Shown: positions 17,981 to 25,303 of the stretch, piece after piece | How the letters are laid out: each line of letters opens with the position of its first letter | Numbering within the stretch: the stretch's first letter is position 1 | Virus record (IMG/VR): IMGVR_UViG_3300028883_000072 | Location: 1 to 44,980 of that record | Length of the DNA: 44,980 bases | Origin: a virus | Direction: 5' to 3' (one strand) | Made by a program: the position numbers and the translations under genes | The notes under the pieces: generated by a model | Told to the model about the DNA's origin: nothing | What the model saw: only the letters and a program-made list of their open reading frames with translations | Database searches by the model: none

Positions 17981-19915
17981 TTACTCTACTACGATAAGTC
18001 CTTTGCGCCAGCCTCTGTGGTCGTTATTTTCTATTTCTTCCACTTTACCATCATTCATTAGCCTATCGATCGAGTCCATTATCTCTATCTCGGACAGCGG
18101 TCCGTGGGGGCCGATCATACGGGTGTGCTTCACACATCTTGGGCTCTGCGGCGCGTAGGCGAGGGGCCGGTCGTTCTCGTATGCTTCGCGTATGTAGTCC
18201 ATCACGATCGCGTCGGTCGCCTCGTCCAACTCGTCCATTTTACAGGCGAGGAATGCGCCGTTGTGATAGCGCAACATGACCTTTGTTCCAGCCTTCCCGT
18301 AGTTGAGCTTTCCGACCTTTAGAATCCGGTAGTCATTCGGGTCATCAGGGTTCTGATGCGAAAGGAAAAGTCGTGCCCGGACACTCCCCTCCCATGCGGT
18401 CGATCCGCTCCACTCCGCCCCGCTTTTCGGCGGGTGACTCAGTAGAATCGGCGTTGCGTTGAATTCCATCGCTATCGCACAGACACACTGCTTTATGAAC
18501 CGCGTAACCACCTCTCGCTGGTTCTCATTGCAGTTCAGCAGATCAGCCACGGTGTCCATGATCAGAACTTTCGGGCCGGCCGGCATAAGCGACAAGTGAC
18601 GGCGGAGAACGTGCATGAATGGCCCGGGCCGCAGACTTCCGCTCTTGTTCATAACCGCGAGGTCGTTATTGCGCCCGAGCCGAAGGAACATACTAACATT
18701 TTTCTTAATAGCTTCTTTGTCCAATTCACAAACGTTGGCACACGCATAGGACCGGCGCCACGCCTCATCAATGCCATCCTCGCAGATGACCAGGCAAGTG
18801 GGCAGCGTCTTCAGTACCGGGAGCCCAAGCCAGGGCTCGCCCGTTGCGAGCGATTGGGCCAGTTGCAGAGAGAGCAAGCTCTTGCCGGTGCCGCCCTGAC
18901 CTGCCAACAATGTTGGGTAATTCGACCCGAAGGGTATCCACCCCTCCACTAGCCACTCGCGCTTCGGCGGTTCCGCGAAAAGGAAATCGCCCATGGAGAT
19001 CCAGCCGGGATCGATCGGCTCGTCGATGAACTCGCCGCCCTCATACACCTCCGGAAAGCGCTCCTGTGCGTCTTTCAGCCTGGCCTCGTGCGTGTCGTGG
19101 CCGGGTTGGCTGAGCGCGTACTGATAGGCATTGTGGACTTTGCGTTGCAACTCTTCAAGATCCCACGGAGGCTCGCACCGGTCGTTGTAGTGCATCAGCA
19201 TGAGCTCCAGGGCGGAGCCCTCACTCAGACCGAAGTCCCGGAGCTTGCAGGCCACGGCATACGTGACCGCATCGCCACCGTCGCCCTCAAGAGCAACCGG
19301 CGCCTCCGCAAGGTAGGCGAGGGCCAGCTCGATGCTCTCTTTGCCGTCCAGTTCGATAGCGGGCTCGCGGTTGTCCTTCTCGGGGGGCACACCAACAAGG
19401 TCGGCAATCCAGCCGGGAAGAGTCGGCAGCGGCATGCCATGGTCCTTGAACATGTAGTGTCCCTTGCCAGGGACAACGGAGCCCGGACACGGGACCATCC
19501 CGCCCCGGGACCGCGTGTCGATGCCGGGAGCGTTCCAGGCGTCACCAGTTGTGGATCGGATTGCACCACGGAACCAGAGATGTCGTCCGCCGGTTGGGGT
19601 GTCGGTCACGGGACAGGCCGGGAGGCCCTCCCCCTGCTCCGCAATCAGCCCTCTAAGCGTTTTCTCGCCGTCGTATGACTTCACGTCCACGTCCAGCACC
19701 GCGAGTCCTGACGCGCCTAAATTAACGCACCAGTAAATGACGTCTTCGCCGCACTCCCGGCTAAGGGCCTTGTGCTTCCGGGTAATCCTGTCCGGATCGG
19801 ACAGAGACTGCTTTTTCCACTTGACACAAGGCTTGTGGTTGCCCCCTTGCCACCGGCAGGGGAACAGCATCCAGCCTTGCGCTGCCCAGTACAAGGCAAC
19901 TTCAAGGTTTGTCAT
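17981..19915 (-). CDS. Bifunctional primase-polymerase/AAA helicase (644 aa)
   Basis: N-terminal prim-pol (AEP) domain: WQGGNHKPCVKWK, the metal-binding D75-V-D77 in AVLDVDVK, and TGGRHLWF near 108-115. A linker holds a primase C-terminal-like helical part (residues 200-280). The C-terminal RepA-like AAA_25 ATPase has Walker A at 339-346 (GQGGTGKS), Walker B VLIMD ending at D454, and ILLSHPPKSG, a typical sensor strand. One protein thus supplies primer synthesis and unwinding for the family A polymerase. The start overlaps the HTH gene stop by 14 bases. Confidence 0.93.
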   Translation of the reverse strand: MTNLEVALYWAAQGWMLFPCRWQGGNHKPCVKWKKQSLSDPDRITRKHKALSRECGEDVIYWCVNLGASGLAVLDVDVKSYDGEKTLRGLIAEQGEGLPACPVTDTPTGGRHLWFRGAIRSTTGDAWNAPGIDTRSRGGMVPCPGSVVPGKGHYMFKDHGMPLPTLPGWIADLVGVPPEKDNREPAIELDGKESIELALAYLAEAPVALEGDGGDAVTYAVACKLRDFGLSEGSALELMLMHYNDRCEPPWDLEELQRKVHNAYQYALSQPGHDTHEARLKDAQERFPEVYEGGEFIDEPIDPGWISMGDFLFAEPPKREWLVEGWIPFGSNYPTLLAGQGGTGKSLLSLQLAQSLATGEPWLGLPVLKTLPTCLVICEDGIDEAWRRSYACANVCELDKEAIKKNVSMFLRLGRNNDLAVMNKSGSLRPGPFMHVLRRHLSLMPAGPKVLIMDTVADLLNCNENQREVVTRFIKQCVCAIAMEFNATPILLSHPPKSGAEWSGSTAWEGSVRARLFLSHQNPDDPNDYRILKVGKLNYGKAGTKVMLRYHNGAFLACKMDELDEATDAIVMDYIREAYENDRPLAYAPQSPRCVKHTRMIGPHGPLSEIEIMDSIDRLMNDGKVEEIENNDHRGWRKGLIVVE

Positions 19916-20126
19916 CGGTCGCCACCAGCATGTAGGGGTTGGCGGATTCCTGCGGGTAGAGAAGATCCAGCCGCGTGAGGGTAATCCCGAATTGTGCGGC
20001 CGCCACTTCGATTCGGGCAGCCAGTTCAGGGCTCGGGCGGGACGTACCTCGCAGAATCGCGCTCAACCGCTGCGGCGTGATGCCGGCCTGGTGTGCGACC
20101 TCTTGTTTGTCCCCGTATTTCCACAT
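19902..20126 (-). CDS. Small XRE/Cro-type HTH regulator (74 aa)
   Basis: The sequence KQEVAHQAGITPQRLSAILRG followed by SRPSPELAARIEVAAAQFG is a clear lambda-repressor-like helix-turn-helix. Two starts are possible: ATG at 20126, seven bases after a -10-like TAATGT, giving a leaderless mRNA; or GTG at 20135 with an AGGAG site six bases upstream, which would need an upstream transcript. A dual start could serve both promoter and operon readthrough. It is the first gene of the replication block, overlapping the prim-pol gene, so it probably controls that block or the control region at 24.4-25.7 kb. Target sites are unknown. Confidence 0.75.
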   Translation of the reverse strand: MWKYGDKQEVAHQAGITPQRLSAILRGTSRPSPELAARIEVAAAQFGITLTRLDLLYPQESANPYMLVATDDKP

Positions 20127-20133
20127 GTCTTCC

Positions 20134-20162
20134 ACATTACACTCCTGTTGGCATTCTGTCAA
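20134..20162 (-). promoter_or_regulatory. Leftward sigma70-like promoter for HTH and replication genes
   Basis: A perfect -35 TTGACA (20157-20162, minus strand), a 17-base spacer and a weak -10 TAATGT (20134-20139). The predicted start coincides with the A of ATG 20126. The gene's AGGAG site lies inside the spacer and would be absent from this transcript. Confidence 0.5.
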
Positions 20163-20185
20163 TCGTCGAAGGACGGGGTACTTCC

Positions 20186-20533
20186 TCACGAAGGGGCCCT
20201 TTCGTCCCCGTATCCAGGCACCCCAGCGGCCCCGAGCGGCCATTGGCTCCATGCGGCGATCACTGCCTCGGTGGTTTTGTCGCGGAACATGATAAACCGC
20301 ATAGGCGGGATGCTGTTGCCCTTCTCGGAGGCCGTTTCTTCGTCCGAATGGTCCACGCACCAGTGCCGCAAGTCAACGTATCCCGCAAACTTCCGGCGCT
20401 CCTGGTGGGTGGAGATCTCAGTGTGCCCGGCCCCGCAGAAGGGGCAAGGCGGGATCTCAATTGCGACAAAGTCTTCTTTCTTCAGCGGCCCTTCCCCGGG
20501 CAAGGGCTTTGTGTAGGTTACGCAGCTTGTCAT
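20186..20533 (-). CDS. Lar-like zinc-ribbon protein (115 aa), restriction-alleviation candidate
   Basis: ATG at 20533 sits eight bases after GGAGGA and overlaps the upstream stop (ATGA). The motif PPCPFCGAGHTEI with a later HWCVDH and the closing TTEAVIAAWSQWP match the layout of Lar-type restriction-alleviation proteins and related phage zinc ribbons, in which a W..WN-like helix ends the domain. Such proteins are thought to modulate type I restriction, though many family members are untested. A second Lar-like gene occurs at 30275-30478. Confidence 0.65.
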   Translation of the reverse strand: MTSCVTYTKPLPGEGPLKKEDFVAIEIPPCPFCGAGHTEISTHQERRKFAGYVDLRHWCVDHSDEETASEKGNSIPPMRFIMFRDKTTEAVIAAWSQWPLGAAGVPGYGDERAPS

Positions 20534-20793
20534 AGTCCCATTCCTCCCCTTCTCACTGTCATGCCGAACAAGTAGCCGCAATCGTTGGTTGCGTAGGCGC
20601 CATAGCGCCGGCGATGCTTCTCGGCGGCGGTAGGGCGCTCGCGGACCGGCGATGTCGCCGACCGAGGCACGATGTAGGTTTTGCCGGTTCGGCAGTCTCG
20701 GACCTTGACCGACAGACTCCGGGGGTCATCGAGGACCAGCTCGGCCTCGATTGTGATTGGCTTTTCGGGGTGTCTCAGTGTGACTCTAGGCAT
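20530..20793 (-). CDS. Conserved-looking small protein, unknown function (87 aa)
   Basis: AAGGAA lies eight bases before the ATG, and the stop overlaps the next start. The N-terminal half is beta-like (ITIEAELVLDDPRSLSVKVRD) and the C-terminal half basic, with AAEKHRRRYGAYATNDCGY. No family is recognised. It belongs to the leftward accessory operon and is likely cotranslated with the Lar-like gene. Confidence 0.6.
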   Translation of the reverse strand: MPRVTLRHPEKPITIEAELVLDDPRSLSVKVRDCRTGKTYIVPRSATSPVRERPTAAEKHRRRYGAYATNDCGYLFGMTVRRGGMGL

Positions 20794-20809
20794 GATTCAG
20801 TTTCCTTTG

Positions 20810-21049
20810 TTACGAAGGGTCCACTACGATAGCGCCGCCGTGGCGGTATATGCTGCGCTTGTTGGTGATGGTCCAGGTTGTCTTGTGAGGCGTTGGGCAT
20901 TCGGGATCGATGTAACCCAGAGCAAACAGTCTGGCGTACTTCGCATATGGCACGCCCACCGGCCATCGCCGATGGCTTGTGCGGTTCATGTGGTTGGCTG
21001 TCTGACCCGGGTTGAATCGGACATGGTTGTAGGCCTGTTGTAGGGTCAT
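20810..21049 (-). CDS. Small basic protein, unknown (79 aa)
   Basis: Chosen over an alternative frame starting at 21056 because its AAGGA site is ten bases from this ATG but only two or three bases from the other, and because the protein has natural composition (YAKYARLFALGYIDPE). It is basic, with a winged-helix-like or cassette-like look in the phrase VGVPYAKYARLFALGYI, but no family is assigned. It starts four bases after the upstream stop. Confidence 0.55.
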   Translation of the reverse strand: MTLQQAYNHVRFNPGQTANHMNRTSHRRWPVGVPYAKYARLFALGYIDPECPTPHKTTWTITNKRSIYRHGGAIVVDPS

Positions 21050-21052
21050 CGG

Positions 21053-21277
21053 TCATTTTCCTTTCGGGGTTTCGTAGGCTTCTCGGTCTGCAATGTACTC
21101 TTGCACCAGCCGTAGTAGCACCAGTTCAAGTTCCATCGCGCATTGTTGCAGGATTGCCGCCTCGGTGACATGCGCCGGGGCGTTTGTGGCTGCCTGGGGG
21201 CGCTCGTGCACCACGGTTGCCTCAATTCGCCAGTTGGCGATGAGGCTGTTCAGTGCCAGGGCCTCTGTTGCTTTCAT
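21053..21277 (-). CDS. Small helical protein, unknown (74 aa)
   Basis: ATG at 21277 was chosen because AAAGGA lies nine bases upstream; a longer start at 21304 lacks such a site. Two predicted helices (EALALNSLIANWRIEATVV and CAMELELVLLRLVQEYI) are joined by an Ala/Pro segment. Nothing enzymatic is visible. It may be an interaction module in the early accessory operon. Confidence 0.55.
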   Translation of the reverse strand: MKATEALALNSLIANWRIEATVVHERPQAATNAPAHVTEAAILQQCAMELELVLLRLVQEYIADREAYETPKGK

Positions 21278-21325
21278 GGTCTGAGATCCTTTCATTCGCT
21301 GCACCGGGAGTCTATCAATCTGCTA

Positions 21326-21922
21326 TTATTCATCATCTTCCAGCGGGTGCATGGATACGCCCGGATGTGTGCACGTATTGTGCCCGTCGTTGTACCAACA
21401 ACCGGTGTGGTCGTTGCAGCATTGCCAGCCGCTGGGTTCTGGGCGTCGCCTATCGACATCCATGTACCGGCGGCAAATATCTGCCATGTTGCCGCTTTCG
21501 TCGTTCAGCAGACCAAGTCCATGGGCGTCGATATCCTCGGTGATGTCATCAGGCGAGTAGTACACACGGTAACACGTCCCGTCGTTCATAGTGATACTGA
21601 TTTCGTTTGCACCATCGTATCGGGGATCTGTACGTTCTGCCTCGGCGGCCTCGATGTCGTCGTGTTTCAGCCAACCGGCCCCTTCGAGAGCGTCATAGAT
21701 ATCACATCCCATGTCCTCCGGGCCATCCAGTGCCGAAACGCAACCGACGAAATGCTCACTGACGTTCTTGTCTTCCGCCCCTATCAAAAACAGATTCCAG
21801 CACCCCTTGTTGTGGAATGGTTCGTCGTCCGGAATGTGGGCGGCGCCGTGGTCGTACATGTCCGGATCGTTCCAAGATTCCTCGGAGAGAACTCGGCCGT
21901 TGTGTGCTGCGTTGATGTTCAT
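21326..21922 (-). CDS. Acidic Cys/His-rich protein, unknown (198 aa)
   Basis: ATG at 21922 follows AAAGGG at six bases. The protein is acidic, with many Asp and Glu, and ends in a Cys/His/Trp cluster (WQCCNDHTGCWYND, then HNTCTHPGVSMH) that could bind zinc. The middle has a beta-like segment, EISITMNDGTCYRVYYSPDD. I do not recognise the family. Strong negative charge and small size suit a host-interaction or DNA-mimic protein, but that is speculation. Confidence 0.6.
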   Translation of the reverse strand: MNINAAHNGRVLSEESWNDPDMYDHGAAHIPDDEPFHNKGCWNLFLIGAEDKNVSEHFVGCVSALDGPEDMGCDIYDALEGAGWLKHDDIEAAEAERTDPRYDGANEISITMNDGTCYRVYYSPDDITEDIDAHGLGLLNDESGNMADICRRYMDVDRRRPEPSGWQCCNDHTGCWYNDGHNTCTHPGVSMHPLEDDE

Positions 21923-21980
21923 TGTGGCCCTTTCTTTCTGCGTTGCCTGCCTCATCAGTGCCGGGAAGCGCCCCGGTCAG

Positions 21981-21999
21981 ACGCGCCGCGTGGGCGCGT
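21981..21999 (-). other. Intergenic GC-rich hairpin
   Basis: A 7-bp perfect stem, ACGCGCC/GGCGCGT, with a 5-base loop lies between the 22007-22237 and 21326-21922 genes. No U-run follows on the leftward strand, so an RNA stability or processing element is more likely than a terminator. Confidence 0.4.
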
Positions 22000-22006
22000 T
22001 TCGGCT

Positions 22007-22237
22007 TTAGTCAAGCGAGATATTGCTAACGTTCTGGTCGTTCAGCCCCACACTGAGAAGACACGCCATCTTGTCGGCCTCCTTCTCGCTGGTCATGTCG
22101 AGCCGCAAGACGCGCCCAACGGCCAATTCGTTATCGCCAATGCCGTAGACAGCTACGGAGTAGACCTTGGACTCGTCGGAGAGCTCCCGGCTCTCAACTT
22201 CGACCTCGACAAGGTTTTCAACTATCGTCGTTTGCAT
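22007..22237 (-). CDS. Small acidic beta protein, unknown (76 aa)
   Basis: The sequence alternates beta-like stretches (TTIVENLVEVEVESREL, VYSVAVYGIG, AVGRVLRLDM) with a C-terminal helix (EKEADKMACLLS). AGAGAAG precedes the ATG. No family is recognised. Flanking hairpins on both sides suggest the message is processed into separate cistrons. Confidence 0.55.
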   Translation of the reverse strand: MQTTIVENLVEVEVESRELSDESKVYSVAVYGIGDNELAVGRVLRLDMTSEKEADKMACLLSVGLNDQNVSNISLD

Positions 22238-22252
22238 CTTCTCTCCATTCCT

Positions 22253-22270
22253 GCCCGCCGTGTGGCGGGC
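22253..22270 (-). other. Intergenic hairpin GCCCGCC/GGCGGGC
   Basis: A perfect 7-bp GC-only stem with a 4-base loop lies in the gap before the 22007-22237 gene. No poly-U follows. It is similar in style to the hairpin at 21981-21999. Confidence 0.4.
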
Positions 22271-22279
22271 GGTTGCGGT

Positions 22280-22654
22280 TTAGCTCAACTCGAGTTGCAT
22301 TTGTCTCGGGTGCCGGGCCAGCACGTCCCGCAAAGGCGGCCGCAGGCGCTCCAATCCGTCCCACGACAACAGCGCGAGATGCTGTCCAACGAGCGCCAAA
22401 TCGACCAATTGCCGGCGCAAGCGTGGGGTCTCTTGTTGTGCGTTTCGGCACGTGCTGCAGATAGCGCCTAGCGTTTTTACGGTGCCATTGTCGTCCCTGA
22501 TCTCAGCCACAACGGTGCCTCGCTGGTCCAGGATGCGGCCGCACTTCTTGCATGTAATCTGGTGCATTGCCACGAGCTTACATGTTGCGCGGCATTCCCC
22601 GAGAACATGGTTTCCCGAGAAAATTGCTTCGCCGATGATGGTTTCAAAGTCCAT
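22280..22654 (-). CDS. Zinc-ribbon-like protein (124 aa)
   Basis: Two CxxC pairs (CKKCGRIL and CSTCRNAQ), separated by a beta segment (TVVAEIRDDNGTVKTLGAI), form a plausible zinc ribbon at residues 34-72. The C-terminus is Leu/Arg-rich and helical. The N-terminal phrase IIGEAIFSGNHVLGEC might hold further Cys ligands. Function unknown. Zinc ribbons in phage accessory operons are often DNA- or RNA-polymerase-interacting proteins, which is inference only. Confidence 0.6.
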   Translation of the reverse strand: MDFETIIGEAIFSGNHVLGECRATCKLVAMHQITCKKCGRILDQRGTVVAEIRDDNGTVKTLGAICSTCRNAQQETPRLRRQLVDLALVGQHLALLSWDGLERLRPPLRDVLARHPRQMQLELS

Positions 22655-22667
22655 GGTTCGGGTTTCC

Positions 22668-23261
22668 TTAGTGCTTCACTACTTCAATCGTGCGACCTTC
22701 GGCCACAAGGCACATGCTGCAATGCCTGCAATTGCCATTGCAGACCAGCTCCGACGTAGCCTTGCGCACCATTCTGAACCGATTTACCTGCGGCGGCGGG
22801 TCGTGTTTATCGTTGGACACATTGACTGTGGCAACGTTGACCAGCCCCCGCAAGTCCAAGTTGGTCCTGGACGTGTAGCCGTACACAAGCCAACGGTTGC
22901 GGGTTAGGGTATGCGCTATGGTTGCCATTTTGTCTACGTCGGCTTGATCGCGAAAATCGCCCGAGACGTTGAATCTGAGGATTCGACGTTTGCGCTCAGG
23001 CGAGCGCGCTTTCGCCTGCTGAGACATAATCGCTTCAGCGATTGCGGCGGCGCCGTGCGCATCCCAGAAGCGTTCGCGGTCGCGCCGGGCTGCCAGTACG
23101 TTAGGGCGGCGCTTTTCCGTGCGGAGTGCATAGCAAGACTCGCCGGCTTGGCAAAGGTCCGTACCTCTGCTCGGGCAGTCTGTAGCGCTTGTGATCGAAA
23201 GGCACCAATGAGGGACCTTTCTGTTACCGGGGATTGCAGCCTTGGACAGCGGTGTTGTCAT
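22668..23261 (-). CDS. GP88-like Cys-rich phage protein (197 aa)
   Basis: ATG at 23261 (MTTPLSKAAIPGNRK) is preferred over 23303. Features: Cys residues at PHWCLS, DCPS, LCQAGESCYA; the phrase ILRFNVSGDFRDQADVDKMA; WLVYGYTSRTN; and a closing CNGNCRHCSMC cluster. This order resembles the GP88 (gene product 88) family first named in mycobacteriophages, whose biochemical role is unknown. The eight or so conserved Cys could bind zinc or Fe-S. It sits in the early accessory operon. Confidence 0.65.
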   Translation of the reverse strand: MTTPLSKAAIPGNRKVPHWCLSITSATDCPSRGTDLCQAGESCYALRTEKRRPNVLAARRDRERFWDAHGAAAIAEAIMSQQAKARSPERKRRILRFNVSGDFRDQADVDKMATIAHTLTRNRWLVYGYTSRTNLDLRGLVNVATVNVSNDKHDPPPQVNRFRMVRKATSELVCNGNCRHCSMCLVAEGRTIEVVKH

Positions 23262-23308
23262 GGTGTGGGGTTCTCGATTTGTGGGATGTGCGTGTATCGG
23301 CACTACGA

Positions 23309-23674
23309 TTAAACTGCGAGTATGCTTAAGCCCGCGAAATCCCCGGGCTCGGGGAGTTCGTCTGCGTCGAACCTTGCCAGTAGCTTAGAGATGTCCCCTT
23401 TGACGGCAAAACACGTGCCTTGCCTGTGATACTCGAGCATGATACCGAACTTGTCCCGGTACCGTTGCCTTTCGTTCGGCTCGTGGATGTCATCATACGA
23501 GCGTCCGGGCATCCAATCTGTCGGAGAGCTAAAACTGCCATGCCACATACCACCAAAAACGATAGTATCGGGGGCTGTTTGGTCGGCCCAAGCCCCGCAA
23601 TTGTTGCCGAAATAGTTAGTAATGTCGAAGATGCAGACCCTGCCGTCTGTGCAGTCTTGCGTTGTTGTTGCCAT
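23309..23674 (-). CDS. Small protein, unknown (121 aa)
   Basis: The product contains VCIFDITNYFGNNCGAW, an aromatic-rich middle and C-terminal FAVKGDISKLLARFDADELPE. It is 47 bases upstream of the GP88-like gene in the same direction. No motif of known function is visible; overall mildly acidic. Confidence 0.55.
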   Translation of the reverse strand: MATTTQDCTDGRVCIFDITNYFGNNCGAWADQTAPDTIVFGGMWHGSFSSPTDWMPGRSYDDIHEPNERQRYRDKFGIMLEYHRQGTCFAVKGDISKLLARFDADELPEPGDFAGLSILAV

Positions 23675-23719
23675 GGTTCAGGTTTCCTGACTTGGTGTGC
23701 GTTTCCGTTTCTTGGTGCG

Positions 23720-24061
23720 TTATCGGGTCATATGGGCGTAGATTGCCTTTAGCTCACCTTCCGTCCAATCTTCCCCAGCAAAGTGATAGCTGTAATCGGT
23801 CACCGTGCCGTCCATATCCATCCCGTTGGACGTGGAATACCACACGCCCCGGTGATAGCAGCTACTGGACGCGTGTACGGCGCCGTTATCCTGCAGATAG
23901 CCAACGGCAATGTCAACAGCCGTTAGCCCGTCCTCAACGTCCCATTTGTCGGGGGTGCAATCGTGGCCCCCTTCATCTTCCCAGCCCCTATCTTCGGCAT
24001 CGCCCATTTCGGCTGATTCCGGAGTAATGATTTCATACGTTACGCGAATTCGCTTTTCCAT
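23720..24061 (-). CDS. Conserved phage protein of unknown function (113 aa)
   Basis: It starts MEKRIRVTYEIITPESAEMGDAEDRGW, a beginning seen in many small phage proteins of unknown function (VTYEIVTPESAE.GD), and ends with the helix WTEGELKAIYAHMTR. The middle holds Cys/His but no clear metal pattern. Its presence in diverse phages suggests a conserved early role, but none is known to me. Confidence 0.65.
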   Translation of the reverse strand: MEKRIRVTYEIITPESAEMGDAEDRGWEDEGGHDCTPDKWDVEDGLTAVDIAVGYLQDNGAVHASSSCYHRGVWYSTSNGMDMDGTVTDYSYHFAGEDWTEGELKAIYAHMTR

Positions 24062-24094
24062 GGTTCAAGTTCCTTTTGCTTGTGGTTGCGTTGA

Positions 24095-24226
24095 CTACAG
24101 ACCTAAGAGATCTTTAAGTTCCCGTTCACGTGCGGCCAGGCGGCGCGCCTCGGCCAACTGTCGGCGATACTGCCGCAACCAGTTTGCTTGCCTTTGACGC
24201 TCTGCTTTTCGTTCTGCGGTGTTCAT
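24095..24226 (-). CDS. Highly basic coiled peptide (43 aa)
   Basis: ATG at 24226 follows AGGAG at eight bases. The product is nearly all Arg, Lys, Glu, Ala and Leu in one helix (AERKAERQRQANWLRQYRRQ). It may bind nucleic acid or form a coiled coil. Coding is supported by the ribosome site and operon spacing rather than by homology. Confidence 0.5.
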   Translation of the reverse strand: MNTAERKAERQRQANWLRQYRRQLAEARRLAARERELKDLLGL

Positions 24227-24249
24227 GGTCCGTTCTCCTGTTGCGATGA

Positions 24250-24393
24250 TCACCACACCATGTAGCTGAGCCCAGCCGCTACGGCCAAGCGGTTCAGCTC
24301 CGCCATAGCTGCGGAGTAGGCGTCCCACGAAAGCCTATGGATTTCGGCGTCGAGTCTGATTTCTTCTCTCAGGTTGCGGATCGTGCTTTCCAT
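24250..24393 (-). CDS. First leftward gene, helical peptide (47 aa)
   Basis: ATG at 24393 (MESTIRNLREEIRLDAEIH) follows AGGAGC. It is the first gene after the promoter at 24427-24455, so the first leftward product made. Almost wholly helical and amphipathic. No family recognised. Confidence 0.5.
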   Translation of the reverse strand: MESTIRNLREEIRLDAEIHRLSWDAYSAAMAELNRLAVAAGLSYMVW

Positions 24394-24426
24394 TCTTTGC
24401 TCCTGATTGTGGTTTCGAATTACTCC

Positions 24427-24455
24427 AAATATCGGACCGCTGCAGCACAAGTCAA
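24427..24455 (-). promoter_or_regulatory. Leftward sigma70-like promoter for accessory operon
   Basis: On the minus strand, -35 TTGACT (24450-24455), a 17-base spacer and -10 ATATTT (24427-24432; GATATT at 16 bases is also possible). It lies about 34 bases upstream of the first leftward ATG. This is the only clear promoter between the control region and the leftward genes. Confidence 0.55.
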
Positions 24456-24578
24456 TATCCAACTAATACTATTTTCGTAAGTTTGATTATAACGGCATCT
24501 GTCACCGCGATCGCCCGCCCACGCGTATGCGCACGCGCGAGACTGGCCGTCCAGGCGGATCGGCGACTCGACACACCG

Positions 24579-24661
24579 GTATTACGATTGGACACGTTCG
24601 TAATACTGCACGGTGCAGCAGTGCCACGAGTATTACGATTGGACACGTTCGTAATACTGCA
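24579..24661. repeat. Two 32-bp direct repeats with internal palindrome
   Basis: A 32-bp element (24579-24610 and 24630-24661) is repeated exactly with a 51-bp period. Each contains the interrupted palindrome TATTACGA...TCGTAATA, with arms around GACACG. The 19 bases between copies form, with the first copy's end, CTGCACGGTGCAG, another palindrome. This is the geometry of a regulator or initiator binding site, about 125 bp upstream of the leftward promoter. Confidence 0.9.
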
Positions 24662-24681
24662 AATGCCGGGTTTCATGGCGG

Positions 24682-24716
24682 GGCATAGTAAGGCATGGTA
24701 GGGCAAAGGCATGGTG
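24682..24716. repeat. Iteron-like GGCATRGTR repeats
   Basis: Three direct copies of GGCATRGTR at 24682-24690, 24692-24700 and 24708-24716, on about ten-base helical phasing for the first two. They follow the 32-bp repeats and could be part of a replication origin. No DnaA-box cluster is obvious beside them. Confidence 0.5.
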
Positions 24717-25268
24717 CCAATGTGGCGTAATAGCGCAGCCAACATGGACTATTCTGCAGGCCACATTGCAAGAAAGTCCGGGTGCACAGGAGCGTGTTCG
24801 ATTGTGCTCAAATCGGCACCGTTGGACCCACGGCAGCCCGCAAAACACCCACCAAAGCAGGCACGACGCTAGTATGCTGCAGCACTAACTGACGCATTAC
24901 CAAGTACTTACAGAGTTATACATAGCGGATATTATGCGACGTTGAGTATGCATCGGAGTCCGGCCGTGTGAGTGCGCCAGGGGGTGGGGGGCCTGGACCT
25001 CGCGGGGGGTCATGGATACACGTAATAGGTAGCTCCGCCCGATAGCCAAATTCTCAAATCCCATAGGTTGACCGCTGTGCCGACGTGGCCAACGCGCAAG
25101 AGTGTCGGCTCTCCCATAGAGGACCAATCGGATTCCCATAGGCGACGCGCAATCTACAGGTGCGGAGAATCAGGCCGCTGTGGCATCAGAACCGGCCACA
25201 GAAGATGCGAGGGGGACGAATGCGGACCAATGGCCGGGAGAAGACCGGAGTGTCTCAGATCGTCTGAA
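24717..25268. other. Non-coding part of the control region
   Basis: No convincing gene is found on either strand: the open frames here lack ribosome sites and natural composition. Short AT-rich steps such as GAGTTATACATAG near 24911 could be melting or promoter-like elements. Otherwise I see nothing definite. Confidence 0.5.
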
Positions 25269-25297
25269 TTGGACTGAGAGGGTTTGATTGGTAAATA
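25269..25297 (+). promoter_or_regulatory. Rightward promoter-like sequence before the large hairpin
   Basis: -35 TTGGAC at 25269-25274, a 17-base spacer and -10 TAAATA at 25292-25297. The predicted start near 25304 would yield a transcript beginning just before the 62-nt hairpin at 25330-25391. Confidence 0.45.
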
Positions 25298-25303
25298 TGG
25301 CTG

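Noticed and set aside
20775-21056. Alternative 93-residue frame from ATG 21056
   Set aside because: The ribosome site is too close to that ATG, and the overlapping 20810-21049 frame has better spacing and composition.
21143-22471. A 442-residue plus-strand frame over the small leftward genes
   Set aside because: The opposite strand has several ORFs with ribosome sites and regular spacing; this one has none and crosses the intergenic hairpins.
24579-24661. CRISPR-like repeat-spacer unit
   Set aside because: Only two repeats, with a 19-base spacer and no cas genes; the palindromic content fits a protein-binding site better.
24452-24745. A 97-residue minus-strand frame containing a repeated CSITNVSNRNT
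   Set aside because: The peptide repeat is simply the translation of the 32-bp DNA repeats; there is no ribosome site and the leftward promoter lies inside it.
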